DNA of 64,000 bases. It comes from CAYVHB01 sp964450865 (lineage in GTDB: Bacteria; Bacillota; Clostridia; Saccharofermentanales; UBA5734). The notes beneath the pieces are model-generated. The model made no database searches. It was not told where the DNA came from and saw nothing but the letters and a program-made list of their open reading frames with translations. Within the stretch, counting starts at the first letter, position 1. Each line of letters begins with the position of its first letter. The DNA is taken from NCBI GenBank assembly GCA_964450865.1, contig CAYVHB010000007.1, positions 1-64,000 on the forward strand. The letters are read 5' to 3'. Of the stretch, positions 36,028 to 44,751 are shown in pieces. The position numbers were made by a program, and so were the translations under genes.

Positions 36028-36879
36028 TCACTGGTCTTTGCGAATCTCGCCGGTTATACGGCAGCGATGAGCCTCCAGCGACCGTTTCTCATCATTCTTA
36101 TACATGGAGCCGCGCCGCATCGCCTCGTCAAAATCGACCAGGTGGCCGTCAAAGTCCGGGCCGTCAATGCAGGCAAATTTCGTCTGGCCGCCAACAGTCA
36201 GGCGACAGCCGCCACACATCCCGGTGCCGTCAACCATGATAGAGTTCATGCTGACAATCGTCCTGATCCCGTAGGGCCGGGTGACATTGCAGATCACTTT
36301 CATCATGATCAGCGGACCAATCGCGATGACCAGGTCATAATTGGCCCCGGCCTCGATCTGCTCCTTGAGAATGTCGGAAACGAAGCCCTTGCGGACATAT
36401 GAGCCATCGTCGGTGGTCAGGAACAGGCGGGTCGATACAGCCCGCATTTCTTCCTCGAGGATCACGAGTTCCTTGTTGCGAAAACCGGCTATAATATCAA
36501 CTTCAACGCCTTTGTTGAAGAGCGCCTTGGCCTGGGGAAAGGCAATGGCTGTGCCCAGGCCGCCGCCTATGACAGCGACCTTCCTGAAGCCATCAAGATG
36601 AGAGGCCACGCCGAGCGGTCCGACGAAGTCCTGTATGAAATCGCCCTCGGACAGTTCAGACAAGGCCGTGGTTGTCTTGCCGACGATCTGGAAAATAATG
36701 GTCACCGTACCGGCGGTACGATCATAATCAGCAATGGTCAGCGGCATGCGCTCGCCGTCCTCGTTGACCCGCAGGATAATGAACTGGCCAGCCTGGGCTT
36801 TGCGGGCGATTAAGGGTGCCTCGACGTCCATGCGGACAATGGTTGGATTCATGACAATTTTACGGACAATTTTATACAA
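36028..36879 (-). CDS. nfnA: Ferredoxin-NADP reductase-like NfnA subunit
   Basis: A 283-residue PyrK/NfnS-like protein. An FAD-binding beta barrel (about 1-95, with R-M-P-L-T-I-A-D) is followed by an NAD-binding domain starting V-I-G-G-G-L-G-T-A. A C-terminal [2Fe-2S] site has C-G-G-C-R and F-A-C-I-D-G-P-D-F-D-G-H. This matches the NADH-oxidising subunit of Nfn, also called sulfide dehydrogenase beta subunit. It precedes nfnB by 125 bases. Its promoter region contains a duplicated palindrome. Confidence 0.9.
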   Translation of the reverse strand: MYKIVRKIVMNPTIVRMDVEAPLIARKAQAGQFIILRVNEDGERMPLTIADYDRTAGTVTIIFQIVGKTTTALSELSEGDFIQDFVGPLGVASHLDGFRKVAVIGGGLGTAIAFPQAKALFNKGVEVDIIAGFRNKELVILEEEMRAVSTRLFLTTDDGSYVRKGFVSDILKEQIEAGANYDLVIAIGPLIMMKVICNVTRPYGIRTIVSMNSIMVDGTGMCGGCRLTVGGQTKFACIDGPDFDGHLVDFDEAMRRGSMYKNDEKRSLEAHRCRITGEIRKDQ

Positions 36880-36898
36880 ATCAGCTGCCCCCTTTGGT

Positions 36899-36951
36899 AT
36901 TCACCGGACTGTCCGGAAATGATTGGCATTCACCGGACTGTCCGGAAATGA
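36899..36951. repeat. Two identical 24-bp repeats with a 13-bp palindrome upstream of nfnA
   Basis: ATTCACCGGACTGTCCGG-AAATGA occurs twice, at 36899-36922 and 36928-36951, with a period of 29 bases. Each copy contains the perfect palindrome CCGGAC-T-GTCCGG. They lie 20-70 bases upstream of the nfnA start on the minus strand, where an operator would be expected. Identity and spacing near three helical turns favour a dimeric regulator site. Confidence 0.75.
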
Positions 36952-37280
36952 CGGAAATGATATGCTTGAATGAACCATGCCTGATCCCTGGACTGGAAGC
37001 GCCTGTGGACAGATGTACCTCCGGCCGGGACTGGTTTCAATGCTATTATTATAAAGGAATCACTCCGGAATACAACTTTCAGATTCAGGTCGGGCCGATT
37101 TTGTAACTTCAGTCCAAAAAAATTCATCTTTATTATGTTATAATGACTTAAACAAAAGCAAACAGTAAGCGCCAGGTCAATACGATGCCGCGCCCGGCAG
37201 TGTTCAATCAATCCATTGCCTCGTTGCCGCGCCCAGCCAGTGTCAAGCGGCTTATAAGAATTAAATCAACAAGGAGAGGT

Positions 37281-37811
37281 ATGATCATGAATCCGAAGTT
37301 AGTAAATGCATTTTGCGAACAAATCAACAAAGAGTATTATTCCGCCTACCTGTATCTGGCCATGTCAGACTGGTTTACCGGCAAAGGCCTGAAAGGGGCT
37401 GCCCACTGGACATATGTCCAGTACCAGGAAGAATTGATGCATGCCCAGGCCATGTACCACTATCTGCATGCCCGCAATGAACGGGCCCGCCTGGCCGCCG
37501 TTGCTGATCCCAGTGCGGAATGGACCGGCATCCAGCATGTCTTCGCGAAGATACTCGATCATGAACGGTATGTCACTGAGTCCATTGGCAATCTCGCGAC
37601 GCTGGCCATGCAGGTTGGTGACCACGCCGGCTATATTTTCCTGCAATGGTTCATATCCGAGCAAGTCGAGGAAGAAGGCAACGTCAGTGAGATTATCGAC
37701 AAGCTGACGCTGGCCGGCGATAATCCCAACGCCCTGCTGTTGATCGACAGCCAGCTGGCAGCGCGGACATTTGTTGCTCCGGTCATCCCCGGCCTGCCGG
37801 CATTGATCTGA
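37281..37811 (+). CDS. ftnA: Ferritin (non-haem)
   Basis: A 176-residue four-helix protein with E-Y-Y-S-A-Y-L-Y near the start, Y-Q-E-E-L-M-H-A near residue 49 and E-Q-V-E-E-E near 132. These carry the ferroxidase Glu and His ligands of FtnA-type ferritins. AAGGAGAGG precedes two close starts, ATG 37281 and 37287. TATAAT at 37139-37144 is a probable -10. It stores iron and protects against Fenton chemistry, useful in an Fe-S-rich anaerobe. Confidence 0.93.
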   Translation: MIMNPKLVNAFCEQINKEYYSAYLYLAMSDWFTGKGLKGAAHWTYVQYQEELMHAQAMYHYLHARNERARLAAVADPSAEWTGIQHVFAKILDHERYVTESIGNLATLAMQVGDHAGYIFLQWFISEQVEEEGNVSEIIDKLTLAGDNPNALLLIDSQLAARTFVAPVIPGLPALI

Positions 37812-37895
37812 TCCGGCCCGGCTGCCAGTCCGCGCGGTTGCCAGTCGTTTCCGCCGCCGGGCCACTGAGGTGCCCGTCAGTATTGCAGTACCGGT

Positions 37896-38939
37896 TTACG
37901 GCGCGAACCGATTGTCAGTTGTTTCTGCCACTGGGCCGCTGAAGAGGGCAAGAATCTGGCTGGCATACCATTGCGGGGTTTGTTCAGCCCAGATTGGCAT
38001 GAATTGTTGCAACAGAGCCTGTTTTTCCAGCAGAGGCTGGGTCCACTCGGACTCAGCCTTTATTTTTTCATGTTCTGCCAGCGCCCTGAGCAAGGCACTG
38101 GCTGTAACACGGTCATGGAGCTGGCCCAGGGCATCCTGGAAAGACTTGAAAGCCGCCAGCAAGGGCTGAGCCGCGGGACCCAGGGCTGGTGCGAGCATTT
38201 CCAGTGTATAGCGGAAATCCTTACCGGCCACACGCAGATGATGCAGGGAACGGTCAGCCGGTTCCAGCAACGATGCTGCCAGTTTTTCATTGCCACGAAT
38301 GGCCTCGGGCAGGTCCTGCATGGTAGGCAGGACCAGGCGATAAACCGTGATGGCCGCTGCCCGGGTCAGGAGCATGGCCGCCGCGACGTCCCGGATCCGG
38401 TACATCTGGCATTCGCCATCCTTATTCAGGGGAAGGGGGGCCAGGCGGTCCAGGGCATCTGGCTGGGCCAGGCGATCTTCCAGCCGGCCCAAGTCCTTAA
38501 GCTGGCGCTTATCATGAAGGCATTCAATCACATTGGCGTATTCACGTCGGCGCTGATGCTCCAGACGCTGGCGCAATTCAGAAGCCGGGCTGTCTGCCGG
38601 AGCATCGGCCCATAAAACCGCGAGCCATTCCAGGCAGACGTCGAGATCGCGCAGCTTGTTCGTTGCCTTGCGCAAGGGGGCGATCGCATATTCGATTTTT
38701 TCCGGCCATCGTTCTGTCAGATAGGGGGCGCTGGCCAGGGCCAGGCTCTGACAGCGTCGCACACTGACCCGCAAATCATGAATGGCTTCAACCGCTTGCG
38801 CCGCTTCGGCGGCATCAGCCGGATGGTCCGGCAATGTGGTCAGCAGCTGGATCTGCTGGCGGATCTGCTGGATCTGATACAGCCAATATTGACGAACGGC
38901 CTCGGCCACCGGGGTATCCATGGTTATTTTGTCCAGCAT
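37896..38939 (-). CDS. CHAD-domain protein
   Basis: A 347-residue helical protein. Conserved basic and histidine residues appear as I-H-D-L-R-V-S-V-R-R near residue 53 and L-H-H-L-R-V-A-G-K-D-F-R near 235, the repeated signature of CHAD domains, which bind polyphosphate. It is a stand-alone CHAD protein without the CYTH domain often fused to it. It lies downstream of alanine dehydrogenase with a 61-bp repeat array in between. Confidence 0.88.
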   Translation of the reverse strand: MLDKITMDTPVAEAVRQYWLYQIQQIRQQIQLLTTLPDHPADAAEAAQAVEAIHDLRVSVRRCQSLALASAPYLTERWPEKIEYAIAPLRKATNKLRDLDVCLEWLAVLWADAPADSPASELRQRLEHQRRREYANVIECLHDKRQLKDLGRLEDRLAQPDALDRLAPLPLNKDGECQMYRIRDVAAAMLLTRAAAITVYRLVLPTMQDLPEAIRGNEKLAASLLEPADRSLHHLRVAGKDFRYTLEMLAPALGPAAQPLLAAFKSFQDALGQLHDRVTASALLRALAEHEKIKAESEWTQPLLEKQALLQQFMPIWAEQTPQWYASQILALFSGPVAETTDNRFAP

Positions 38940-38980
38940 CCCTTTTACTCTCCATTCTTGCCTGCAGCGGCACGCCAGGG

Positions 38981-39190
38981 CGTCGGTTTGTCTTGCGCGG
39001 ACCGGTTGGCCAGATCACGCTGCCGGTTCCAGGCATTCGGGCGTCGGGGTATCTTGCGCGGACCGGTTGGCCAGATCACGTTGCCGGTTCCAGGCATTCG
39101 GGCGTCGGGGTATCACAGGGCTGGTTGCAGATGTCAGGCGCATCGACGAACTGGCGAAACCATTTCGCCTCAGGGCGTCGGAGTATCACG
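38981..39190. repeat. 61-bp tandem repeat between ald and the CHAD gene
   Basis: Units starting GCGTCGG at 38981, 39042 and 39103 share CTTGCGCGGACCGGTTGGCC and TTCCAGGCATTCGG with a period of 61. Two units are complete and the third diverges after about 15 bases. A further partial copy starts at 39175, where it overlaps the last codons of ald. The array fills the gap between the two minus-strand genes. Confidence 0.85.
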
Positions 39191-40250
39191 GGGTTGGCTG
39201 CAGGTCTGGCTGCTGGTTGTAACGGACCAGGCCGCGCCCGAGCGGCGTATCCGGCCGGCAGGCTGCCAGCCCCTCACAGGCCAGCTGACGGACAAAGGGC
39301 AACGTGGCGTTGGAGAGGGCAGTCGTTGCGGTGCGCGGCACGGCACCCGGCATATTGGCAACCGCGTAATGGGTGACACCATGGACTGTATAAACAGGCT
39401 GATCATGGGTGGTGCTGCGGGTGACCGTTTCGACTGAACCGCCCTGATCGATGGCAATATCTACAATGACACTGCCAGGCGCCATCTGGCGCACCATATC
39501 CTCGCTCACCAGATGCGGCGCCCGGGCTCCGGGAACCAGCACGGTAGAAATAACCGCGTCGGCGGCGATGACACGCTGCCTCAGGTTCTGGGGATTGGAA
39601 AACAAGGTCCGGATCCGCGACTGATATAATTCTTCCAGCCGGCTGAGCTTGGGGATCTGTATATCCAGAATCGTCACGTCCGCACCCATGCCGACCACGG
39701 CCTGCAAGGCTGCCCGGCCAGCCGTCCCGGCACCGATAATCACGACGCGGGCTTTCTCCACACCGGGAACTCCCCCGGCCAGCAGACCCCGGCCACCTTG
39801 CGTTTTCAGCAGGTAATATTCAGCCATCATCGCACCCAGGCGGCCGGCAATTTCCGACATGGGTGCCAGCAAGGGCAAGGATCCATCGGCCAGCTGAACC
39901 ATTTCATAGGCGACAGCCTGAACCCCGATTGCAGCCAGTCTGGCAGCCAGTTGCGCGTCGGCTGCCAGATGCAGAAAGGTAAACAGCATCAGGTCCGGCC
40001 GGAAATAGCCGTATTCAGAAGGCTGGGGCTCCTTGACCTTGACGACCAGGCCGGCAGACCAGGCAGCAGCGGCATCGCCAATGGTCGCCCCGGCCGCTGC
40101 ATATTCCTCATCGCTAAAGCCGCTGCCCAGGCCGGCCCCGCTCTCCACGATAACCGGAATATCATGCGCCAGCAGATCATGGACGCAACCGGGTGTCAGG
40201 GCTACACGATTCTCATTGTTCTTGATTTCCCGGGGTACACCAACAAGCAT
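39186..40250 (-). CDS. ald: Alanine dehydrogenase
   Basis: A 354-residue enzyme with the N-terminal V-P-R-E-I-K-N-N-E-N-R-V signature, catalytic Lys in V-K-V-K-E-P-Q near 74, H-L in T-F-L-H-L-A, and NAD motif G-A-G-T-A-G near 173. N-M-P-G-A-V-P near 298 is the conserved C-terminal motif. It interconverts alanine and pyruvate with NAD. It is slightly shorter than the usual 370. Its final codons enter the 61-bp repeat array, so the native C-terminus may have been altered. Confidence 0.94.
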   Translation of the reverse strand: MLVGVPREIKNNENRVALTPGCVHDLLAHDIPVIVESGAGLGSGFSDEEYAAAGATIGDAAAAWSAGLVVKVKEPQPSEYGYFRPDLMLFTFLHLAADAQLAARLAAIGVQAVAYEMVQLADGSLPLLAPMSEIAGRLGAMMAEYYLLKTQGGRGLLAGGVPGVEKARVVIIGAGTAGRAALQAVVGMGADVTILDIQIPKLSRLEELYQSRIRTLFSNPQNLRQRVIAADAVISTVLVPGARAPHLVSEDMVRQMAPGSVIVDIAIDQGGSVETVTRSTTHDQPVYTVHGVTHYAVANMPGAVPRTATTALSNATLPFVRQLACEGLAACRPDTPLGRGLVRYNQQPDLQPTP

Positions 40251-40522
40251 GCTTGCACCTCCTCCAAGACAAAAAAGGCCTGGGCTGTCTGGCAGGCCCC
40301 TATCATTAAAAGTATTTTAACCGCGAACAGGCAGCCGGCGCAAGCACCACGCTGATTCTGGCACATCCGGAACTGGCCAGGAAGAGGTATGCACGGGCAG
40401 CGCGGATTACGGGTGCGCCATCAGCCTGGAAAACAGGCGCGCGGGCAGCGCAAATATGTTGTGCAGCCGTCGCATTGACAAATTTCACAAAGAATGCTAA
40501 AGTGCAGCATAAAATCTTGTTT

Positions 40523-40582
40523 GAACAATAAAATGAAATTTTATGTATTTGTTCTTGCAAAATTTCACATTTATGGTACACT
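40523..40582 (+). promoter_or_regulatory. glnN promoter with upstream inverted repeat
   Basis: TTGCAA (40555-40560) and TACACT (40577-40582), 16 bases apart, form a promoter. Just upstream ATAAAAT-GAA-ATTTTAT (40528-40544) is a perfect inverted repeat, flanked by GAACAA (40523-40528) and TTGTTC (40549-40554), giving a larger imperfect dyad abutting the -35. This looks like an operator, possibly nitrogen-responsive. Confidence 0.6.
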
Positions 40583-40835
40583 AATGGCAGACAAATCAAA
40601 TAACGTGACGGTTGTACCCGATACGCGTTCACATTTTGCGCCGGCAGGTCTGGCAGCAAGTGACTGGAGCGGGGATGGCCACTGGTAAACAAAGGTGTTT
40701 CAAAGCCTCACATGAGGATTGGTTCACTTTTTTTGTTTCACGCTGCCAGCCCATGTGCGATTCAATAAAATCACACGGCCAGGCAGCCAGGCAGCACGTC
40801 ACATTCAACTGGATGAATTGAAAGGGGTATTACAA

Positions 40836-42944
40836 ATGAGCACATTCACGATGAACGGTCCTGATCTGGTCGATGTGTTTGGCAGCAACGTCTTTAACGA
40901 TTCCGTCATGCGCCAGAGCCTGCCCAAGGCCATTTACAAATCCATACGCAAGACCATTGAGGAAGGCATTCCGCTGGAGCCCAATGTCGCCGAAGTGGTT
41001 GCCTCAGCCATGAAAGACTGGGCCATCAGCAAGGGTGCCACCCATTTTACACATTGGTTCCAGCCCATGACCGGTGTCACAGCTGAAAAGCACGATTCCT
41101 TTATCTCGCCGACGCCCGATGGCCGCGTTATCATGGAGTTCTCGGGCAAGGAGCTGATCAAAGGTGAGCCGGATGCATCTTCCTTCCCGTCCGGCGGCCT
41201 GCGCGCCACCTTTGAAGCCCGCGGTTACACCGCCTGGGACTGCACCTCGCCGGCATTTGTCAAAGACGGCAGCCTGTACATCCCGACCGCTTTTGCCTCC
41301 TATACCGGCGAAGCCCTCGACAAAAAGACGCCGCTGCTGCGCTCGATGGACGCACTGAACCGCCAGGCCCTGCGCATGCTGAAGCTGCTCGGCAATACCA
41401 CCACCCAGAAGGTCACCACCACAGTGGGTCCGGAGCAGGAGTATTTCCTGATCGACAAGAAGCTCTTCGACGCTCGCAAGGACCTGATTTTTACCGGCCG
41501 CACCCTGTTTGGCTCCAAACCGCCCAAGGGCCAGGACCTGGAAGACCATTACTTCGGCCAGCTCAAGGAGCGCGTCGCGGCTTACATGGCCGATCTCGAC
41601 AATGAACTCTGGAAGCTGGGCGTCTCGGCCAAGACCAAGCATAACGAGGTGGCCCCGGCCCAGCATGAGCTGGCCCCGATCTTCACCACCACCAATATTG
41701 CCTGCGACCACAACCAGCTGACGATGGAAACGATGAAAAAAGTTGCCCTGCGGCATGGCCTGGTCTGCCTGCTGCATGAAAAACCATTTGCCGGCGTCAA
41801 CGGCTCCGGCAAACACAACAACTGGTCGATGGGTACCGATGACGGCCAGAACCTGCTTGAGCCAGGCAAGACACCGCATGACAACCTGCAGTTCCTTGTT
41901 TTCCTCGGTGCCGTCATCAAGGCCGTCGATACTTACGCCGACCTGCTGCGCGTATCAGCCGCCAGCCCGGGCAACGATCACCGTCTGGGCGCCAACGAAG
42001 CCCCGCCGGCTATCATCTCGATCTTCCTCGGCGACCAGCTGACTGATATCCTTGACCAGATCGAAGGCGGCGGCGCAACAAAAAGCAAAGCCGGCGGCAC
42101 CCTCGACCTGGGTACCGGCTCCCTGCCGTCCCTGTTCAAAGATACCACCGACCGCAACCGGACCTCGCCATTTGCTTTCACCGGTAATAAATTTGAGTTC
42201 CGCATGGTCGGGTCCTCACAGTCGATTGCCCAGTGCAACTTCACATTGAATACCATGGTTGCCGAAATCCTCAGCCAGTTCAGCGACCGGCTGGAGCAGG
42301 CTGCCAGCGTCGAAACCGAGGTCAGGACAATCGTCCTCGAGGTCATCCAGCAGCACAAGCGGATCATTTTCAATGGCAACGGCTACTCTGAAGAATGGGT
42401 TGAAGAAGCGACGCGCCGCGGCCTGCCCAATATCCGCACCACCGTGGATGCGATTGCCGCCATCCGCGCCGAAAAGAACATCCAGCTGATGGAAAAGCAT
42501 GGCGTGCTGTCGCGGGTTGAGATGGAGTCCCGCTGTGAGATCCAGTATGAAATCTACATCAAGACGATCAACATTGAAGCCCTGACCATGGTCGAAATAA
42601 CCAAGCGCCAGATCCTGCCGGCCGTCATCAGCTACAAGGCCGACCTGGCCGCCTCGATTGCCAGCATTGAAAGCGTCGAGGGCGATACAACCGTCGAGCG
42701 TGAGCTGTTCGCCAGGATCAACGCCAGCCTGAAATCAATGGCCGCCAACCTGGTTAGTCTCGAGGCCTCGATCGAAACAGCGGCCGGCCTGCATGGTGAT
42801 ACCAGGGTCCAGGCTGAAGCCTATCGTGACCTGGTGTTTGCTACCATGGGCGCCTTGCGCCAGGATGCCGACAAACTGGAAACGCTCGTCGACGCTGAAT
42901 ACTGGCCGCTGCCAACCTACTCCGACCTTCTCTTCAACGTCTGA
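40836..42944 (+). CDS. glnN: Glutamine synthetase type III
   Basis: A 702-residue GSIII. It has V-G-P-E-Q-E-Y-F-L near residue 200, H-N-E-V-A-P-A-Q-H-E-L-A-P near 270, and N-G-S-G-K-H-N-N-W-S near 322, matching the metal- and ammonium-binding segments of large dodecameric GSIII enzymes. The ATG at 40836 has AAAGGGG at good spacing; the frame is open further left without support. It makes glutamine from glutamate and ammonia with ATP. It is transcribed alone. Confidence 0.95.
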   Translation: MSTFTMNGPDLVDVFGSNVFNDSVMRQSLPKAIYKSIRKTIEEGIPLEPNVAEVVASAMKDWAISKGATHFTHWFQPMTGVTAEKHDSFISPTPDGRVIMEFSGKELIKGEPDASSFPSGGLRATFEARGYTAWDCTSPAFVKDGSLYIPTAFASYTGEALDKKTPLLRSMDALNRQALRMLKLLGNTTTQKVTTTVGPEQEYFLIDKKLFDARKDLIFTGRTLFGSKPPKGQDLEDHYFGQLKERVAAYMADLDNELWKLGVSAKTKHNEVAPAQHELAPIFTTTNIACDHNQLTMETMKKVALRHGLVCLLHEKPFAGVNGSGKHNNWSMGTDDGQNLLEPGKTPHDNLQFLVFLGAVIKAVDTYADLLRVSAASPGNDHRLGANEAPPAIISIFLGDQLTDILDQIEGGGATKSKAGGTLDLGTGSLPSLFKDTTDRNRTSPFAFTGNKFEFRMVGSSQSIAQCNFTLNTMVAEILSQFSDRLEQAASVETEVRTIVLEVIQQHKRIIFNGNGYSEEWVEEATRRGLPNIRTTVDAIAAIRAEKNIQLMEKHGVLSRVEMESRCEIQYEIYIKTINIEALTMVEITKRQILPAVISYKADLAASIASIESVEGDTTVERELFARINASLKSMAANLVSLEASIETAAGLHGDTRVQAEAYRDLVFATMGALRQDADKLETLVDAEYWPLPTYSDLLFNV

Positions 42945-43004
42945 GTCTGATCCGTTAATGGTGCCTGGCACCGCAGCCGCAATATCACACTACCCCGATA
43001 AAGC

Positions 43005-43037
43005 AGGCCAGCTGTTTCATGACAGCTGGCCTCTTCT
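43005..43037 (+). terminator. Intrinsic terminator of glnN
   Basis: AGGCCAGCTGT (43005-43015) and ACAGCTGGCCT (43022-43032) form a perfect 11-bp stem with a 6-base loop, followed by CTTCT. It lies about 60 bases after the glnN stop. Confidence 0.7.
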
Positions 43038-43164
43038 GGTGTTTGCATTGAAATGGGCCTCATGCTGGCTGCCGGTGACAACGACGAGGAGCCGGTGTAA
43101 CAGCGCAGCTGTTCTGGTGGATGCCTGCTATGCCGGGCCGATCGCCGGCTTGCCCGCCTGACAG

Positions 43165-44412
43165 TCAGGGCTGCCCGGGCAAGCTGGTCAGACCGGCTTC
43201 GATGGCTGCCAGCTGCTGCTCGGTGATCTGCCCGCCAGTATAATTGGCCAGATCCCGCAAGGACATCGGCCCCGAAATACGGATTATTTCACTGTCAACA
43301 GCATCGCCGAGATGCTGTCTGAGAATAGCCAGGGCTGCCGGATCTGTGCACAGTTCGACCACCGGGCTGGTGATATGCAGGCTGCCCCGCCGGCCGCTGG
43401 CCTGTGGGCTGGTTCCAGTCACGCCGGACGTCCCGGCTGTATCTGCCGGATTTCGTACCATCGTGCCGGCAACTTCGCCCGCCGTACTTGCGGTTTGCGT
43501 TTTATCGGCTGGTGCGGGTCTCATGGCTGGCTGGCTTTGCGCCCAGCTGGCCCGCTCGGCCGGAGGCGGCTTCGGGCCAACCTCGCTCGTGACCGGTGTC
43601 CCAAAGAGACGATTGAGCCAGCTGACCGCCAGGTCAAACCAGGCTTCCACTCGCGGCTCGATGGTGGCCAGGAAACCGTTGGAGGTCCGCTCATCGGCGA
43701 GCGCCAGGCCATGACTGCCCTGGGTGAAGATATGCAGTTCAAAAGGCCGATTGGCCTGGGCCATGGCCTGGGCCAATACCAGGCTGTTCTCCACGGCCAC
43801 CAGGCCATCCGCGTAAGTGTGGAAAATAAAAGCGGGCGGGGTATGAGCGCCGACGTGACGTTCGCAAGAAAGCAGGTCCAGCACGCCCTGGGGATCCCGG
43901 GTACCGGCCATCGCCCCGAACAGACTGAACCGGCCATAATGAATTGCGCTGATTACCGGATAACCGAGAACCAGGGCATTGGGCTGAAAGTCCGTAACCG
44001 GGCCCGCCAGCTTCTCTTCCAGCAGCGGATGATTCCAGAGAGTACCCAGGGTCGCGGCGAGATGCCCGCCGGCCGAGAATCCGCAGACCGCGATTTTTGC
44101 CGGATCAAGATGCCAGTCAGCGGCCTGGCTGCGAATCAGCCGCATGGCCCGGGCCAGGTCCAGCAGGGGTTGCGGGAAGGCCGCCCGATCGCGGATCGAA
44201 TAGCGCAAGATCAGGGCGTGGAAGCCGGCAGCCAGGAAGCTGAAGGCAACCGGGTCAGCTTCCCGCTCGGAAAGCATGTTGTAGCCGCCGCCAGGTAAAA
44301 CCAGGACAGCCGGACGTGACTTCCAGAATGGCATTTGCGGTGTATAGTCCTGCAAATAGGCCGTCAGGGTAATCTGGCCATCCTCTGAAAAAATAATCTG
44401 TTGTGTTCTCAT
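43165..44412 (-). CDS. Alpha/beta hydrolase (acetyl esterase-like) with C-terminal extra domain
   Basis: A 415-residue protein. The first 270 residues are an alpha/beta hydrolase with oxyanion loop L-P-G-G-G-Y, nucleophile elbow C-G-F-S-A-G-G-H near residue 110, Asp in H-T-Y-A-D-G-L and His in G-S-H-G-L. This resembles BD-FAE and acetyl-xylan esterase-like enzymes. A Pro/Ala/Thr-rich linker of about 75 residues joins a helical C-terminal domain of about 65 residues that I do not recognise. No signal peptide is visible, so it is probably cytoplasmic. It is divergent from the ech cluster. Confidence 0.86.
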   Translation of the reverse strand: MRTQQIIFSEDGQITLTAYLQDYTPQMPFWKSRPAVLVLPGGGYNMLSEREADPVAFSFLAAGFHALILRYSIRDRAAFPQPLLDLARAMRLIRSQAADWHLDPAKIAVCGFSAGGHLAATLGTLWNHPLLEEKLAGPVTDFQPNALVLGYPVISAIHYGRFSLFGAMAGTRDPQGVLDLLSCERHVGAHTPPAFIFHTYADGLVAVENSLVLAQAMAQANRPFELHIFTQGSHGLALADERTSNGFLATIEPRVEAWFDLAVSWLNRLFGTPVTSEVGPKPPPAERASWAQSQPAMRPAPADKTQTASTAGEVAGTMVRNPADTAGTSGVTGTSPQASGRRGSLHITSPVVELCTDPAALAILRQHLGDAVDSEIIRISGPMSLRDLANYTGGQITEQQLAAIEAGLTSLPGQP

Positions 44413-44580
44413 ATTTATAAACCCCCCCGGCAGTCTCGCATCCTTAACGGCTTTATTTTATCACAGATCCAATCTGATTGCCTGTCTGCAGGCACGGGCC
44501 CCTGACCCTCGGTGACGCCGCAAACAACAAAGCCAATATTGCGTTATTATGAAAATGACCTTGCTGCTTTTCATCTCGGA

Positions 44581-44682
44581 AATGCCTGCAAACAGGCATT
44601 ATTTCTTATCTTGTAATACAAATAATCCATTCATGCATCTTAAAAAATGTTGATTGAATATCTGGATCAATCGGCCTATAAT
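44581..44682 (+). promoter_or_regulatory. ech operon promoter with upstream palindrome
   Basis: TTGAAT (44654-44659) and TATAAT (44677-44682) are separated by 17 bases, a strong sigma-A promoter 70 bases before echA. Upstream, AATGCCTG-CAAA-CAGGCATT (44581-44600) is a perfect inverted repeat. It could be an activator or repressor site for ech or the divergent esterase gene. Confidence 0.65.
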
Positions 44683-44751
44683 TTTTTTGTTATGGACCCT
44701 TTTCCCGCTGTTTTGTCAAGCCATTTACCGATTTTGTCCAAGGAGGCCTTC

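Noticed and set aside
38981..39190. Possible CRISPR array.
   Set aside because: The 61-bp units are adjacent copies without unique spacers between constant repeats, and no cas genes are nearby.
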